A stretch of DNA of 64,000 nt from Isoptericola luteus (GTDB lineage Bacteria > Actinomycetota > Actinomycetes > Actinomycetales > Cellulomonadaceae). Shown here piece after piece: positions 16,588 to 26,798 of the stretch. Numbering within the stretch: position 1 is the stretch's first letter; every line of letters starts with the position of its first letter. The notes beneath the pieces are model-generated. The model was not told where the DNA came from, made no database searches, and worked only from the letters and a program-made list of their open reading frames with translations. Position numbers and translations under genes: made by a program. Where the stretch lies: assembly GCF_020297055.1 (NCBI RefSeq), contig NZ_JAIXCQ010000001.1:445610-509609 (forward strand). The letters are read 5' to 3'.

Positions 16588-17112
16588 ATGCGCACCCACA
16601 AGACCGCCACCCGTACCGCTGCCCTGGCGACGAGCGTCGTGCTCGCCCTGGGGCTCGCTGCCTGCGGCGGGTCGGACGACGACCAGGGCGCCGAGGCTGC
16701 CACCACCGAGCAGTCGGCCCCTGCAGAAGAGACGCCCGCCGAGGAGGAGGCGCCCGCCGAGGGCACCGACGTCGCCGGTGACGACGTCTGCGGCGCGTCG
16801 CAGGTGCTCACCGAGGCCTCGAGCACGATGTCGGCCATCGACCCCAGCGAGCCCGAGGCCGCGGTGGCGCAGCTCGAGGAGCTCACCGGGACGCTCGAGG
16901 CGGTCGACAACCCGCCGGCCGAGATCGCGGACGACTGGAACACCCTCGCGACGTCGTTCCGCGCCGTCACCGACGGTCTGGGCGAGGTCGTCGAGAACCC
17001 GACCGACCCCGAGTCCATGACCAAGGTGTCCGACGCGATGGCGCTGATGAACGGCACGGAGTTCTCCGAGGCCGCCCAGGCCGTGGGCACGTACACCGGC
17101 GTCAACTGCTGA
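16588..17112 (+). CDS. Lipoprotein with Cys-bracketed helical domain (paralog 3)
   Basis: 174 residues with a signal peptide ending in lipobox LGLAAC and a Glu/Ala/Pro-rich linker with repeated PAEE. The domain runs from VCGASQVLTEASSTM to the C-terminal GTYTGVNC, with central NPPAEIADDWNTLATSF aligning to both upstream paralogs. The protein ends on the second cysteine. It lies 108 bp after the methyltransferase, and a strong hairpin follows, so this gene ends the cluster. Function unknown. Confidence 0.8.
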   Translation: MRTHKTATRTAALATSVVLALGLAACGGSDDDQGAEAATTEQSAPAEETPAEEEAPAEGTDVAGDDVCGASQVLTEASSTMSAIDPSEPEAAVAQLEELTGTLEAVDNPPAEIADDWNTLATSFRAVTDGLGEVVENPTDPESMTKVSDAMALMNGTEFSEAAQAVGTYTGVNC

Positions 17113-17132
17113 CCTTCCCCGCACCGTTCGCT

Positions 17133-17167
17133 GCTGCCCCGTCCTCGGTCCTCGAGGGCGGGGCAGC
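17133..17167 (+). terminator. Hairpin terminator after lipoprotein paralog 3
   Basis: GCTGCCCCGTCCTCG (17133-17147) pairs with 17153-17167 across the loop GTCCT, with one G-U pair in a 15-bp stem. It lies 20 bp after the stop and would end the exported-paralog cluster. Confidence 0.75.
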
Positions 17168-17170
17168 GGT

Positions 17171-17206
17171 GCGTCCGGGCCCGGTCGAGGCGCGGCGCCT
17201 CGATCC
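17171..17206. repeat. 36-bp near-copy of the tetR gene end
   Basis: This stretch matches 18590-18625 at 32 of 36 positions. The second copy encodes the last residues and stop of the TetR gene (EAPRLD), while here the stop codon position reads CGG on the minus strand. It looks like a fragment left by duplication or recombination. Confidence 0.6.
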
Positions 17207-17265
17207 TGTGATCTCGCGCTGCCTCGACGGCCTCGGCCGGGTTCCGGGGCCGTCTGAGCAAGACC

Positions 17266-17646
17266 TCAGTCGCCGCGTCGGCGGCGGACCGCACCCTGCA
17301 CGGAGCCAGCGATCTGGTCGTCGTCGTATCCCAGCGCACGGGCCCGCGCGACGAGCTCGTCGGCGAGCTGAGCGAGAGGGTCACGGGTGCCCGGCCCGCG
17401 GGCCGCGACCCGGGTCCCGGCGCCGCGTCGGGAGACGAGCTGGCCGGCCTGCTCGAGCTCGCGGTAGGCGCGTGCCACGGTGCCGACCGCCAGGCCGAGA
17501 TCGCCGGCGAGCTGGCGTACGGGTGGCAGGCGGTGGTTCTCGGCGAGCCGGCCGGCACCGATCAGGTCGCTGAGCTGGCGACGCAGCTGCTCGTACGGTG
17601 GCGTCGGGTCGTCCGGGTCGACGGTCAGTTCCACGCCCGCCCCCAT
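17266..17646 (-). CDS. GntR-family regulator, YtrA type
   Basis: A 126-residue repressor with the GntR winged helix (PPYEQLRRQLSDLIGAGRL, then LPPVRQLAGDLGLAVGTVAR and YRELEQAGQLVSRRGAGTRV) followed by only about 45 residues of helix, the short C-terminal domain of YtrA regulators. YtrA members usually control a neighbouring membrane or ABC system and themselves. The gene overlaps the end of the upstream membrane protein gene by 22 bp, so the two are one operon. Two identical-geometry palindromes over the operon promoter are likely its operators. Confidence 0.9.
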   Translation of the reverse strand: MGAGVELTVDPDDPTPPYEQLRRQLSDLIGAGRLAENHRLPPVRQLAGDLGLAVGTVARAYRELEQAGQLVSRRGAGTRVAARGPGTRDPLAQLADELVARARALGYDDDQIAGSVQGAVRRRRGD

Positions 17647-18485
17647 GAGTCGCCGAGAGCTACGCGCACCAGGCACCACGGGCCGAGGAGCAGTGCCGGG
17701 ACGGCGCTCAGCCCGATCACCCAGCCGGCGGGTGCGGCCCACCACGGCGCGCAGAGGTGGAGGCCGACGAGCGCACTGGCGGCGGTCACGGCGATCCCGA
17801 CGTGGCTGAAGCACACCGTCACGCCGGTCGCCGCCACGATGGCCGCGAGCGACCGCTTCCGGAGCTGGTCGTCGTTGTGGCCGGTCGTCGCCAGTCCTCG
17901 CGGGCGACGTACCACGCGACGGGCTGCCACCGCGGCGACGAGCAGCACCACGGCCAGGATCACCGCGAGCGGGATGCTGTAGAAGGACCCGGGGTACGGG
18001 CCCCGTGCGGCGCCGACACCCGGACCGGAGCATTCGAGCTGGCGCATCCCGCCGACGAAGTCGTCGTATCCCGCGGTCGCGGTCGTGAACGCGAGCGTCG
18101 CGGCGAGCGCTGCCAGGACGACCGCCACCGCCCAGGTCGTCCGCCTGGGTAGGTAGTCGACGACCCTGCGGTGCCGGAGGGACGCCGATCGGGGACCGGT
18201 GGGCCGCCGCGGCCGCACCACCGTCTCGCCGAGCGTGACGCACACGAGCACCACGAGGCCGAAGACGGCAGGCGCTGCCATCATGTCGATGCCGTACCCG
18301 CCGAGAATGTCCGTGTCGGCCACGTATGCCGCCAGGACCCCACCACCGAGGACGCCGACCAGCCGGGTCGCCCGGACGAGGTGGCCCTCCCTGGCCGGTT
18401 GGACGTCGTCACGACGCCCCAGCGCGGCGAGCACGCCGACCGCCCCCGCTATCGCGAGCACTCCGAGCAGCAGCACCATCGACAT
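17625..18485 (-). CDS. Polytopic membrane protein of the YtrA operon
   Basis: 286 residues with about seven hydrophobic segments: MVLLLGVLAIAGAVGVLAAL at the start, VLGGGVLAAYVAD, APAVFGLVVLVCVTL, TTWAVAVVLAALAATLAF, IPLAVILAVVLLVAAVAA, and two near the C-terminus. A loop with MRQLECSGPGVGAARGPYPG lies between segments 4 and 5. No transporter signature is recognised. The start ATG follows GGGGGAC; a longer frame enters the operator region and is rejected. As first gene in the YtrA operon it is probably the regulated function, perhaps in envelope stress. Confidence 0.75.
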   Translation of the reverse strand: MSMVLLLGVLAIAGAVGVLAALGRRDDVQPAREGHLVRATRLVGVLGGGVLAAYVADTDILGGYGIDMMAAPAVFGLVVLVCVTLGETVVRPRRPTGPRSASLRHRRVVDYLPRRTTWAVAVVLAALAATLAFTTATAGYDDFVGGMRQLECSGPGVGAARGPYPGSFYSIPLAVILAVVLLVAAVAARRVVRRPRGLATTGHNDDQLRKRSLAAIVAATGVTVCFSHVGIAVTAASALVGLHLCAPWWAAPAGWVIGLSAVPALLLGPWCLVRVALGDSWGRAWN

Positions 18486-18501
18486 CGACGTCCCCCGTTT
18501 G

Positions 18502-18562
18502 CTTGTATCAACATGGCGATACAAGTCCACGGGCCCCACTTGTGTCAAGCCATCGATACAAG
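18502..18562 (-). promoter_or_regulatory. Promoter with two 8-N8-8 palindromic operators
   Basis: CTTGTATC-N8-GATACAAG (18502-18525) and CTTGTGTC-N8-GATACAAG (18539-18562) share arm sequence and spacer length and are 37 bp apart. On the minus strand TTGACA (-35, 18543-18548) and TTGTAT (-10, 18519-18524) have an 18-bp spacer, so one operator covers each promoter element. The downstream YtrA-type regulator is the expected ligand. Confidence 0.8.
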
Positions 18563-18599
18563 TAGGCGGCTCGAGGGCCAGGCGGCGGCGCGTCCGGGC

Positions 18600-19238
18600 T
18601 CAGTCGAGGCGCGGCGCCTCGGACCCGGCGAGCGCCGCCGCGAGGATCGCCTCGATGGCGAACGCCGTCTCCGTGGCGAGGTCGACGGCGTCGGGGTCGA
18701 GGAGCCACTGCACCTGCAGACCGTCCATGACGCCGATGACGGTGCTGGCGACGCGGAGCGCACGGTCGTGGCCGATCGACACCTCACGCTCGGCGGCGAC
18801 CTCGATCAGGGCGTCGGCGATCTCGCGCCGCAGGACGGCGAACCGTTCGGTGACCCACGCCGCGGCGGGGTGGCCGTCGGTCACGGACTCGCCGGTGAGC
18901 ACGGAGTAGGCCTGCACGATGCCGCGGCGTTCCGCGTTCATGCCGGCGGTGGTGACGAGGTGCCGGAACAGGTCGAGGCCGCCGGGGATGTGTTGGCCCT
19001 CGAGATGCTCGACGTCGAGCCGGTCCCGGTACTCCAGCACTGCCCACAGGAGCTTGTCCTTGCTGCCGAAGTGGTGCAGCACGCCCGCGTGCGTGATCCC
19101 GACCTGCTCCGCCACGTCGACCAGGGAGCCGGCGTGGTAGCCCTTCGAGCCGAACACGCGCGTCGCCGCGCCGAGGATCTCCTCACGCCGCTCGGAGCGT
19201 GGGGGTCGTGCCCGCCGCGGGCGGGAGCCGTCTGCCAT
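18600..19238 (-). CDS. TetR-family regulator
   Basis: 212 residues. After a basic N-terminal arm (RPRRARPPRSERREEIL) comes the TetR helix-turn-helix (AATRVFGSKGYHAGSLVDVA, then EQVGITHAGVLHHFGSKDKL). The C-terminal ligand domain is helical, with MNAERRGIVQAYSVLTGES typical of TetR proteins next to glycosidase and sugar-transport genes in actinobacteria. It diverges from the GH3/transporter operon across a perfect palindrome and is its probable repressor, responding to an imported sugar; that ligand is inferred. Confidence 0.9.
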   Translation of the reverse strand: MADGSRPRRARPPRSERREEILGAATRVFGSKGYHAGSLVDVAEQVGITHAGVLHHFGSKDKLLWAVLEYRDRLDVEHLEGQHIPGGLDLFRHLVTTAGMNAERRGIVQAYSVLTGESVTDGHPAAAWVTERFAVLRREIADALIEVAAEREVSIGHDRALRVASTVIGVMDGLQVQWLLDPDAVDLATETAFAIEAILAAALAGSEAPRLD

Positions 19239-19268
19239 GCCGTCACCATACTGTGACCTTGCCTACTT

Positions 19269-19286
19269 ACTTACTTGTTAGTAAGT
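19269..19286. promoter_or_regulatory. TetR operator palindrome
   Basis: ACTTACT-TGTT-AGTAAGT is a perfect 7-4-7 inverted repeat, conspicuously AT-rich, in the 114-bp region between the TetR gene and the divergent GH3 gene. It fits a TetR-type operator controlling both directions. Confidence 0.7.
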
Positions 19287-19352
19287 GTGGTTCGATGACG
19301 ACGTCGCCGGCGCCGCCGACGGCGACGGCGACGGGACGAAGGAGGACGCCGG

Positions 19353-21947
19353 GTGTCGACGCAGACGACCGCACACATCGCCGCGGGGCAGCCCGAGCAG
19401 CCCGAGCAGCCCGAGCAGCCCGAGCAGCCAGAGCGGCGCGACCCGCTCGACGTGCAGCTCGACGCGCTCGTCGCCGACCTGCGGCTGGACGAGAAGGTCT
19501 CGCTCGTCGTCGGCGCCTCGATGTGGGCCACCACACCGGTCGAGCGCATCGGTCTGGACCGCGTGCTCATGACTGACGGCCCGGTCGGCGTGCGCGACCC
19601 GGAGGCCCGCGACAGCTCCGCGATGCTGCCCGCACCGTCCGCGCTGTCGGCCACCTGGGACGTCGTCCTCGCCCGCCGCGTCGGCGCGCTGTTCGCCGCC
19701 GAGGCCCGCCGCCACGACGTCGACATGGTGCTCGCCCCGCAGGTGAACCTGCAGCGCACCCCGGTGGGCGGCCGGCACTTCGAGTGCTACTCCGAGGACC
19801 CGCACCTGACCGCGGAGATCGCCGTCGCGCTCGTCGTCGCCGCGCAGCAGCGGGGCGTGGGGATGTGCGTGAAGCACTACGTGGCCAACGACTCGGAGAC
19901 GGACCGCACCCGCTACCTCGCGCGCGTCGACGAGCGCACGCTGCGCGAGGCGTACCTCGCGCCGTTCGAGCGGCTCGTGCGGGCCGGTGCCTGGAGCGTC
20001 ATGGGCGCCTACAGCGGCATCGACGGCGGCGGGGCCACGGCGCCCGCGCTGGAGCACCGCCCCCTGCTCACCGGCGTCCTCAAGGACGAGTGGGGGTTCG
20101 ACGGACTCGTCGTGAGCGACTGGGTCGCCACCGGGTCCGTGGCCGCGGCCGTCCGCGGCGGCCTCGACCTGCAGATGCCCGGGCCGGACGGGCCCTGGGG
20201 CGACGGCCTGCTCGCCGCGGTCCACGCCGACGTGGTCGCCGAGTCCGAGCTCGACGACAAGGTCCGCCGCCTGCTGCGCCTCGCGCACCGCGTCGGGCGG
20301 CTGCGCCTGCCGGACGACGGCACCACCGCCGGAACCCGCGTCGACACCCCGCGCACTGCGGAGGACTCCTCGGCGCTGCTGCGCGAGCTCGTCGCCCGCT
20401 CGACCGTGGTGCTCAAGGACGACGCCGGCCTGGTCCCGTTCGCCGCCGCCCCGCTGCGCGTCGCGCTGCTCGGCGCGCACGCCGTCGAGCCGTTCTTCCA
20501 GGGCGGCGGCTCGTCGTTCGTCGTGCCCGACCGCCTCTCGTACCCGGCCGACGCGCTCCGCGAGACGCTGCTCGCGGGCTCGGTCGTCGACGTCGTCGCG
20601 GGTTCCCGCGTGCTGCGCAACCCGCCGGAGCTCGACCTGACGCGCTGCACCGACCCCGTGACCGGTGAGCCGGGGCTGCGCGTCGAGCTGCTCGACGCCG
20701 ATGGCCGGGTGCGCCGTGCACGGACCCGCACCTCCTGGGACGGCTGGGCGCACGACGTCGGGCCCCACGACGTCACGCTGCGTCTGCGCGCCCGTGTGCG
20801 CCTCGACGAGCCGGGCACCCACGAGCTGGGGGTCGGCACCGTGGGCGTGCACCGGGTGACGGTCGACGGGCGCCTCGTCTCCGCGGGCGACGTCGTCGCC
20901 CGCGAGGACGTCATCCTCGCCTCCGGCCACAACCACCCGATCGCCGCCACCACCCTCGTGGAGGGCGCTGTGGAGGGCGCTGTCGAGGGCGTGCTGCTCG
21001 AGGCGGACCTGCAGGTGGTGCACCCGGTCGGGTACGACCGGTTCGTGCGCGGCCTGCTCGTGCACCGGCTGCCCGGGCCGTCGGCCGACGACGAGCTGGC
21101 CGTCGCCGCCGCGGCCGCGAGCGCCGCGGACGTGGCCGTCGTCGTCGTGGGCACCACGCACGAGGTGGAGTCCGAGGGATTCGACCGCACCGGCCTCGCG
21201 CTGCCCGGCAACCAGGACGAGCTGGTGCGCCGCGTGCTCGCGGCGAACCCGCGCACCGTCGTGGTCGTCAACGCCGGCGCCCCGGTGGTGCTGCCCTGGT
21301 ACGACGACGCCCCCGCCGTGCTGTGGGGCTGGCTGCCCGGGCAGGAGGCGGGCACGGCGCTCGCCGACGTGCTCACCGGCGCCACCGAGCCCTCCGGGCG
21401 GCTGCCCTGGACCCTGCCCGCCCGCGAGGCGGACGTGCCGGTGCCCCACGCGGTCCCGGCGGACGGTGTCGTGGACTACGCCGAGGGCCTCGACGTCGGG
21501 TACCGGGCGTGGGAGCGCCCGGGCGCGCCGGCCCCGGCCGCGCCCTTCGGGCACGGGCTGGGCTGGACCACCTGGGAGTACGAGGGGGCGACGCTGACGG
21601 GCGCCCCCGAGGGCGCCAGGCAGGACGTCGAGCTGCGGGTCACCGTGCGTAACACGGGCCCGCGCCCGGGGCGCGAGGTGGTGCAGGTGTACGTCGAGCC
21701 GGGCGCGGAGGTGGCCGCGGCGGACCCCGCGCGACCCGTCCGCTGGCTCGGGGGCTTCGCCGTCGCGGACGCCGCGCCGGGCGAGACGGTGACCGCGACC
21801 GTGCGCGTCCCGGCGCGTGCGCTGGAGACGTGGGACGTCGCGGCCGGCGCCTGGACCACCCCGCCGGGCGCGTACCGGCTGCGCGCGGGCCGCTCCGTGC
21901 GGGACCTGCGGCTCGACGTCGAGCTCGTGCGCCGGACCGAGATCTGA
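19353..21947 (+). CDS. Glycoside hydrolase family 3 beta-glucosidase with PA14 domain
   Basis: 864 residues, no signal peptide, so probably cytoplasmic and acting on imported oligosaccharides. The GH3 N-terminal barrel has KHYVAND around residue 176 and the nucleophile Asp256 in VVSDWVAT. The C-terminal GH3 sandwich is interrupted by a PA14-like insert (about 425-565, starting near [11 protein letters not shown]). A fibronectin-III-like domain closes the protein (about 755-860, [20 protein letters not shown]). This is the layout of KdgF/BglX-like beta-glucosidases. The N-terminus carries a QPE repeat. GTG start with AAGGAGGAC upstream; it leads the transporter operon. Confidence 0.93.
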   Translation: MSTQTTAHIAAGQPEQPEQPEQPEQPERRDPLDVQLDALVADLRLDEKVSLVVGASMWATTPVERIGLDRVLMTDGPVGVRDPEARDSSAMLPAPSALSATWDVVLARRVGALFAAEARRHDVDMVLAPQVNLQRTPVGGRHFECYSEDPHLTAEIAVALVVAAQQRGVGMCVKHYVANDSETDRTRYLARVDERTLREAYLAPFERLVRAGAWSVMGAYSGIDGGGATAPALEHRPLLTGVLKDEWGFDGLVVSDWVATGSVAAAVRGGLDLQMPGPDGPWGDGLLAAVHADVVAESELDDKVRRLLRLAHRVGRLRLPDDGTTAGTRVDTPRTAEDSSALLRELVARSTVVLKDDAGLVPFAAAPLRVALLGAHAVEPFFQGGGSSFVVPDRLSYPADALRETLLAGSVVDVVAGSRVLRNPPELDLTRCTDPVTGEPGLRVELLDADGRVRRARTRTSWDGWAHDVGPHDVTLRLRARVRLDEPGTHELGVGTVGVHRVTVDGRLVSAGDVVAREDVILASGHNHPIAATTLVEGAVEGAVEGVLLEADLQVVHPVGYDRFVRGLLVHRLPGPSADDELAVAAAAASAADVAVVVVGTTHEVESEGFDRTGLALPGNQDELVRRVLAANPRTVVVVNAGAPVVLPWYDDAPAVLWGWLPGQEAGTALADVLTGATEPSGRLPWTLPAREADVPVPHAVPADGVVDYAEGLDVGYRAWERPGAPAPAAPFGHGLGWTTWEYEGATLTGAPEGARQDVELRVTVRNTGPRPGREVVQVYVEPGAEVAAADPARPVRWLGGFAVADAAPGETVTATVRVPARALETWDVAAGAWTTPPGAYRLRAGRSVRDLRLDVELVRRTEI
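19389..19433. repeat. 9-bp tandem repeat encoding Gln-Pro-Glu
   Basis: Four perfect units of cagcccgag and a fifth variant (cagccagag) extend the N-terminus of the GH3 enzyme by Gln-Pro-Glu triplets. The unit is in frame, so copy number changes would only alter linker length. Confidence 0.75.
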
Positions 21948-22003
21948 ATCCAGAACACCCCAGCCCCGTCGCAGAAGTCGGGGCACGTGCAAGGAGGCAC
22001 ACC

Positions 22004-23686
22004 GTGAGAATCCGCAAGCTCAGCACGGCTGTCGCGGGCGCGGCGGTCGTCGCACTGCTGGCCACCGCCTGCGGCCCAGGCGGCAGCACCGGCGACGGCG
22101 ACCCCTCCGCCGCCGCCGGCGTCGGGACCGAGACCCTGACGGTCGGCATGCCGAACGGCGTGCAGACCGAGAACCAGTCGCCGTTCGCCACGGGCTCGTC
22201 CGCCCTGTCGCTCGGCTACGCGTTCGTCATCTACGAGCCCCTCATGATGCGCAACCAGGCCCGGCCGTCCGAGGACCCGGAGCCGTGGCTGGCCGAGAGC
22301 ATCACCTGGAACGAGGACTTCACCCAGGCCGTCATCACGCCCCGCCCGGGCGTCACCTGGTCCGACGGGGAGGAGTTCACCGCGGACGACGTCGCGTTCT
22401 CCGTGCAGCTCCGCATCGACAACGAGGGCCTCAACGCGGCCGCGCTGCCGTACGACGAGGTCACCACCGACGGCAGCACCGTGACCGTGTCGTTCACGGC
22501 CCCGCAGTTCGTCAACCAGGCCAAGCTGTACGACCTGCTCATGGTGCCCGAGCACCTGTGGTCAGGCGTCGAGGACCCGACGACGTTCACCAACACCGAG
22601 CCGGTGGGCACCGGCCCGTACACGCTCGAGTCGTGGACGCCGCAGGCCGCCACCGTCGTCGCCCGCGACGACTACTGGGGCGGCCAGCCGCAGGTCCCCG
22701 AGATCCGGTACTCGTCGTACAACGACAACAACGCGCTGACCACGGCCCTGACCACCGGCGAGGCGCAGTGGGGCTGGACGTTCATCGCCGACTACGAGAA
22801 CGTCTACATCTCCGCGGACCCGGACCACCACCACCAGTACGCCGCGGCCGGCCTCGGCATCGACGCCCTGTACGTCAACAACGAGACCAAGCCGTTCGAC
22901 GACGTCGCGTTCCGCCGGGCGCTCAACATGGTGATCGACCGCCAGGAGCTCGTCGACATCGCCACCTCGGGCGTGAACCCGCCGCTGACCAACGCCACCG
23001 GTCTGCCGCTGCCCGCGGGCCAGGAGTTCCTCTCGGCCGCCTACGCGGACGCGGAACTCGCGGTCGACGTCGCGGGGGCCAAGGCCCTCCTGACGGACGC
23101 GGGGTACACGTGGTCCGGCGAGGCCCTCGTGGACCCCGACGGCGAGAAGGTGACGTTCGAGCTCACGAACCCCGCGGGCTGGAACGACTACCTCACCGCG
23201 CTCGACCTCATCAAGAACGCGGCGAGCCGGCTCGGCGCCGAGGCCACCGTCCAGCCCGCCAACGCGGACGGCTGGTTCGCCGACATCATCCCGCCCGGGA
23301 ACTTCCAGGCGTCCCTGCACTGGACCGACGGTGGCGCGACGCCGTGGGACCTGTACGCCGACATCATGGACGGCGCGCAGTACAAGAAGCTGGGCGAGCC
23401 GGCCACGTGGAACTTCGGCCGCTTCCAGGACGACACCGCGACGACGGCGCTCGCCGACTACGCCGCCGCGACGGACGACGCCACGCGGCAGGCCGCGATG
23501 GACACGATCCAGAAGGTGTTCGTCGAGCAGGTCCCGGCGATCCCGATCTGGTCGCGTCCCGCCACGGCGCAGTACTCGTCGAAGCACTACGTCGGGTGGC
23601 CCAGCGAGGACGACCCGTACAACCAGCCGCAGCCCACCGGGGTGCAGGCCGCCCAGATCGTCATGAACCTGGAGCCCGCGTCCTGA
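22004..23686 (+). CDS. Family 5 extracellular solute-binding lipoprotein
   Basis: 560 residues. A signal peptide ends in lipobox LLATAC. The mature protein follows the peptide/oligosaccharide-binding SBP_bac_5 plan: [39 protein letters not shown], a hinge around [12 protein letters not shown], and [20 protein letters not shown]. It captures the substrate for the four transporter genes that follow. Because the operon starts with a beta-glucosidase, the likely cargo is an oligosaccharide such as cello- or xylo-oligosaccharides rather than peptide; this is inference. GTG start, AAGGAGG 6 nt upstream. Confidence 0.92.
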   Translation: MRIRKLSTAVAGAAVVALLATACGPGGSTGDGDPSAAAGVGTETLTVGMPNGVQTENQSPFATGSSALSLGYAFVIYEPLMMRNQARPSEDPEPWLAESITWNEDFTQAVITPRPGVTWSDGEEFTADDVAFSVQLRIDNEGLNAAALPYDEVTTDGSTVTVSFTAPQFVNQAKLYDLLMVPEHLWSGVEDPTTFTNTEPVGTGPYTLESWTPQAATVVARDDYWGGQPQVPEIRYSSYNDNNALTTALTTGEAQWGWTFIADYENVYISADPDHHHQYAAAGLGIDALYVNNETKPFDDVAFRRALNMVIDRQELVDIATSGVNPPLTNATGLPLPAGQEFLSAAYADAELAVDVAGAKALLTDAGYTWSGEALVDPDGEKVTFELTNPAGWNDYLTALDLIKNAASRLGAEATVQPANADGWFADIIPPGNFQASLHWTDGGATPWDLYADIMDGAQYKKLGEPATWNFGRFQDDTATTALADYAAATDDATRQAAMDTIQKVFVEQVPAIPIWSRPATAQYSSKHYVGWPSEDDPYNQPQPTGVQAAQIVMNLEPAS

Positions 23687-24798
23687 TGAGCACGTACGCC
23701 GGAACCCCCGAGGCGCCTGCGGGCGCCTCGGGGGCTCCCCCCAGCGACGGACCCGAGCCGCCCGTCCTCGAGGCGGTCGGCCTGACGAAGCACTACCCCG
23801 TGCACGGCGGCGGCGCCCGCGGCCAGCGCCGCAGCGCCGTCGTGCACGCCGTCGACGGCGTGGACCTGAGCCTGCACCGCGGCAAGGTCGTCGCCCTCGT
23901 CGGCGAGTCCGGCTCGGGCAAGTCCACCATCGCGCGGCTGCTCGCCCAGCTCCAGCCGCTGACGGCCGGGCGGCTGCTGCTGCGCGGCGACGACGCCCGC
24001 ACCCGCGGCCGGCGGGCGTTCCGGCGGTACGTCGGCAAGGTCCAGATGATCTTCCAGGACCCGTTCGGGTCGCTGAACCCGGTGCACCCGGTGCGCTACA
24101 CGCTCACCCGGGCCGTGCGGATCCACCAGGGCCGCCTGCGGGGCCAGGAGCTGGAGGACGCCCTGGCCGCGCTGCTCGAGCGGGTGCACCTCACCCCGGT
24201 CGAGCGGTACGTCGACAAGTACCCGCACGAGCTCTCGGGCGGGCAGCGGCAGCGTGTCGCCATCGCGCGGGCGCTCGCCGCGGACCCCGAGGTGCTGCTC
24301 GCGGACGAGCCGATCTCCATGCTCGACGTGTCGATCCGGCTCGGCATCCTCAACCTGCTCGCCGACCTGCGCGACCGCCTCCACCTCGCGATCCTCTACA
24401 TCACCCACGACATCGCGTCAGCCCGCTACTTCGCCGACACGACGCTCGTCATGTACGCCGGACGGGTGGTGGAGTCGGGCGACAGCGAGTCCGTGACGCA
24501 ACGGCCCCGGCACCCGTACACGCGGCTGCTCGTGTCGTCCGCGCCCGACCCCGACGCCCTCGCCGAGCGGGCGGCCGCCCCGCCGAAGGGCGAGCCGCCG
24601 AGCCTCGTCAGCCCGCCTGCGGGCTGCCGGTTCCACCCGCGCTGCCCGTTCGCCACTGACCTGTGCCGCACCGAGGTGCCGCCCCTGCTCGACGTCGGCC
24701 GCGGGCCGGGCGGCGAGCCGCTGCGGGCCGCCTGCTGGGGCTGGTCCGACCGCGACGGCGCGCCCCAGGTCCCCGCCGACGAGGGGAGGGAGGCATGA
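23686..24798 (+). CDS. Oligopeptide/oligosaccharide ABC transporter ATPase (OppF-like)
   Basis: 370 residues. Walker [13 protein letters not shown] signature [10 protein letters not shown] and Walker B VLLADEP are intact. The C-terminal Opp/Dpp extension contains the cysteine motif [15 protein letters not shown], which in related ATPases binds an iron-sulfur cluster. The start overlaps the stop of the binding-protein gene (TGATG) and the stop overlaps the next permease start (ATGA). It would pair with the second ATPase at the operon end to drive uptake. Confidence 0.93.
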   Translation: MSTYAGTPEAPAGASGAPPSDGPEPPVLEAVGLTKHYPVHGGGARGQRRSAVVHAVDGVDLSLHRGKVVALVGESGSGKSTIARLLAQLQPLTAGRLLLRGDDARTRGRRAFRRYVGKVQMIFQDPFGSLNPVHPVRYTLTRAVRIHQGRLRGQELEDALAALLERVHLTPVERYVDKYPHELSGGQRQRVAIARALAADPEVLLADEPISMLDVSIRLGILNLLADLRDRLHLAILYITHDIASARYFADTTLVMYAGRVVESGDSESVTQRPRHPYTRLLVSSAPDPDALAERAAAPPKGEPPSLVSPPAGCRFHPRCPFATDLCRTEVPPLLDVGRGPGGEPLRAACWGWSDRDGAPQVPADEGREA

Positions 24799-25775
24799 GC
24801 TTCTTCCTGCGCCGCGCGGTGTTCTACGTGTTCACCGCCTGGGCGGCCATCACCCTGAACTTCGTCATCCCGCGCCTGCTGCCCGGCGACCCGGTCACCG
24901 CCCTCATCGGCCGGATGCAGGGCCGGATCGACTCGGGCGCCGAGCAGTCCCTGCGCGTCCTGTTCGGGCTGGACCAGGACATGTCGCTCTGGCAGCAGTA
25001 CGTGGAGTACTGGCGCCTGCTGCTGCACGGCGACCTCGGCCTGAGCTTCACGCACTTCCCGACGCCGGTGTCCGACATCGTCGCGCAGGCGCTGCCCTGG
25101 ACAGTCGGCCTGGTCGGGATCTCCACGGTCGTCGCGTTCCTGCTGGGCACGGCCGTGGGCACCGGCATCGGCTGGCGCCGCGGCACCTGGGCCGACTCGC
25201 TGCTGCCGATCACCACGTTCTTCTCGGCGGTGCCGTACTTCTGGCTCGGCCTCATCGCCATCGCCGTGTTCGCGGTCAACCTCGGCTGGTTCCCGTCCAG
25301 CGGCAGCTACGACCGCGGCATGGTGCCGACCCTGAGCTGGGAGTTCGTGGGGTCGGTCGTGTACTACGGCACCCTGCCGGCGCTGACCGTCGTGATCTCG
25401 TCGGTGTCCGGCTGGGTGCTCGGGATGCGCAACATGATGGTCACCGTCTCCAGCGAGGACTACGTCACCGTCGCGCACGCCAAGGGGCTGTCGTCCCGGG
25501 CCGTCGTCGTCGGCTACGCCGCCCGCAACGCGATCCTGCCGCAGGTCTCCAGCTTCACGCTGGCGCTCGGGTTCGTCGTCGGGGGCACGCTCGTGATGGA
25601 GATGGTCTTCAGCTATCAGGGCATCGGCTACACGCTCTTCGAGGCCGTCACGACGCACGACTACCCGCTGATGCAGGGCTGCTTCCTGGTGATCACGCTG
25701 TCCGTGCTCGTGGCCAACCTCGTCGCGGACTTCGCGTACGCGGCGCTCGACCCCCGTACCCGGCAGGAGGGCTGA
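24795..25775 (+). CDS. ABC transporter permease (OppB-like)
   Basis: 326 residues with six membrane segments. The N-terminus [20 protein letters not shown] and [16 protein letters not shown] are typical of OppB/DppB. The EAA loop that contacts the ATPase reads [20 protein letters not shown]. It overlaps the upstream ATPase gene by 4 bp and lies 1 bp before the next permease gene. It forms half of the membrane channel. Confidence 0.93.
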   Translation: MSFFLRRAVFYVFTAWAAITLNFVIPRLLPGDPVTALIGRMQGRIDSGAEQSLRVLFGLDQDMSLWQQYVEYWRLLLHGDLGLSFTHFPTPVSDIVAQALPWTVGLVGISTVVAFLLGTAVGTGIGWRRGTWADSLLPITTFFSAVPYFWLGLIAIAVFAVNLGWFPSSGSYDRGMVPTLSWEFVGSVVYYGTLPALTVVISSVSGWVLGMRNMMVTVSSEDYVTVAHAKGLSSRAVVVGYAARNAILPQVSSFTLALGFVVGGTLVMEMVFSYQGIGYTLFEAVTTHDYPLMQGCFLVITLSVLVANLVADFAYAALDPRTRQEG

Positions 25776-25776
25776 C

Positions 25777-26798
25777 ATGGCCACCGGCACCACCTCGATC
25801 GAGGTCGCGGCGCCCACAGGGGTCGACGATCCCGGACCGGGGGTCGCGCGCCCCGGACGCCGCCCGCGGCTGATGTTCCTGCGCAACCCGAAGGCGCTCG
25901 TCGGCATCGCGATCCTCGCCGTGTTCGCCGTCCTCGCGGTCCTCGGCCCGTGGATCGCCCCCTATGACCCCAACCAGGTCAGCCGCGACCTGCTCCAGGC
26001 GCCGTCCGGCGCCCACTGGCTCGGCACCGACCACACGGGCCGCGACATCCTGTCGCAGCTCATCGTCGGCACCCGGGGCGTGCTCGTGGTGGGCCTCGTC
26101 GCGGGGGTCGCCGCCACCGCGCTCGGCGTGGTCGTCGGCGTCACCGCCGGGTTCGTCGGCGGGGCCGGCGACGAGACGTTGTCCGCGGTGTCCAACGTGT
26201 TCCTCGTCATCCCGCAGCTCCCGCTGATCATCATCATCGCGGCGCAGCTGCCGAGCGCGGGCGGCATCACGGTGGCCCTCGTCATCGGCGTCACCGGCTG
26301 GGCGTGGGGCGCGCGCGTGCTGCGCGCGCAGACGCTGTCCCTGCGCCGGCGGGACTTCGTGGAGGCGGCCCGCGCCACAGGAGAGCGCACCTGGCGGATC
26401 GTGCTGGCCGAGGTGCTGCCCAACCTCACGGCGATCATCGCCGCCGGCTTCGTCGGCACCGTGATCTTCGCCGTCCTGAGCCAGGTGACGCTCGCGTTCA
26501 TCGGCATCACGCCGGTGAGCGAGTGGAACTGGGGGACCATCCTGTTCTGGGCGCAGAACAACCTGGCGCTACAGCGCGGCGCCTGGTGGTGGTTCGTGCC
26601 CGCCGGGCTCTGCATCGCGCTGCTGGGCATGGCGCTGACCCTGATCAACTTCGGCATCGACGAGCTGGTGAACCCGCGTCTGCGCAGCACCGGCATGCAC
26701 GCGCGCACCCTGCGCCGCCGCGGCATCCGCCCGCGCGTCGGGTTCACGCCGGTGGTGCGGGCCGGGCGGCCCGCCGTCGAGACCAGCGAGGAGGAGCG

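Noticed and set aside
19278-21992. 904-codon open frame opposite the GH3 gene
   Set aside because: Antisense shadow of a complete GH3 enzyme; composition is Arg/His/Gly-rich.
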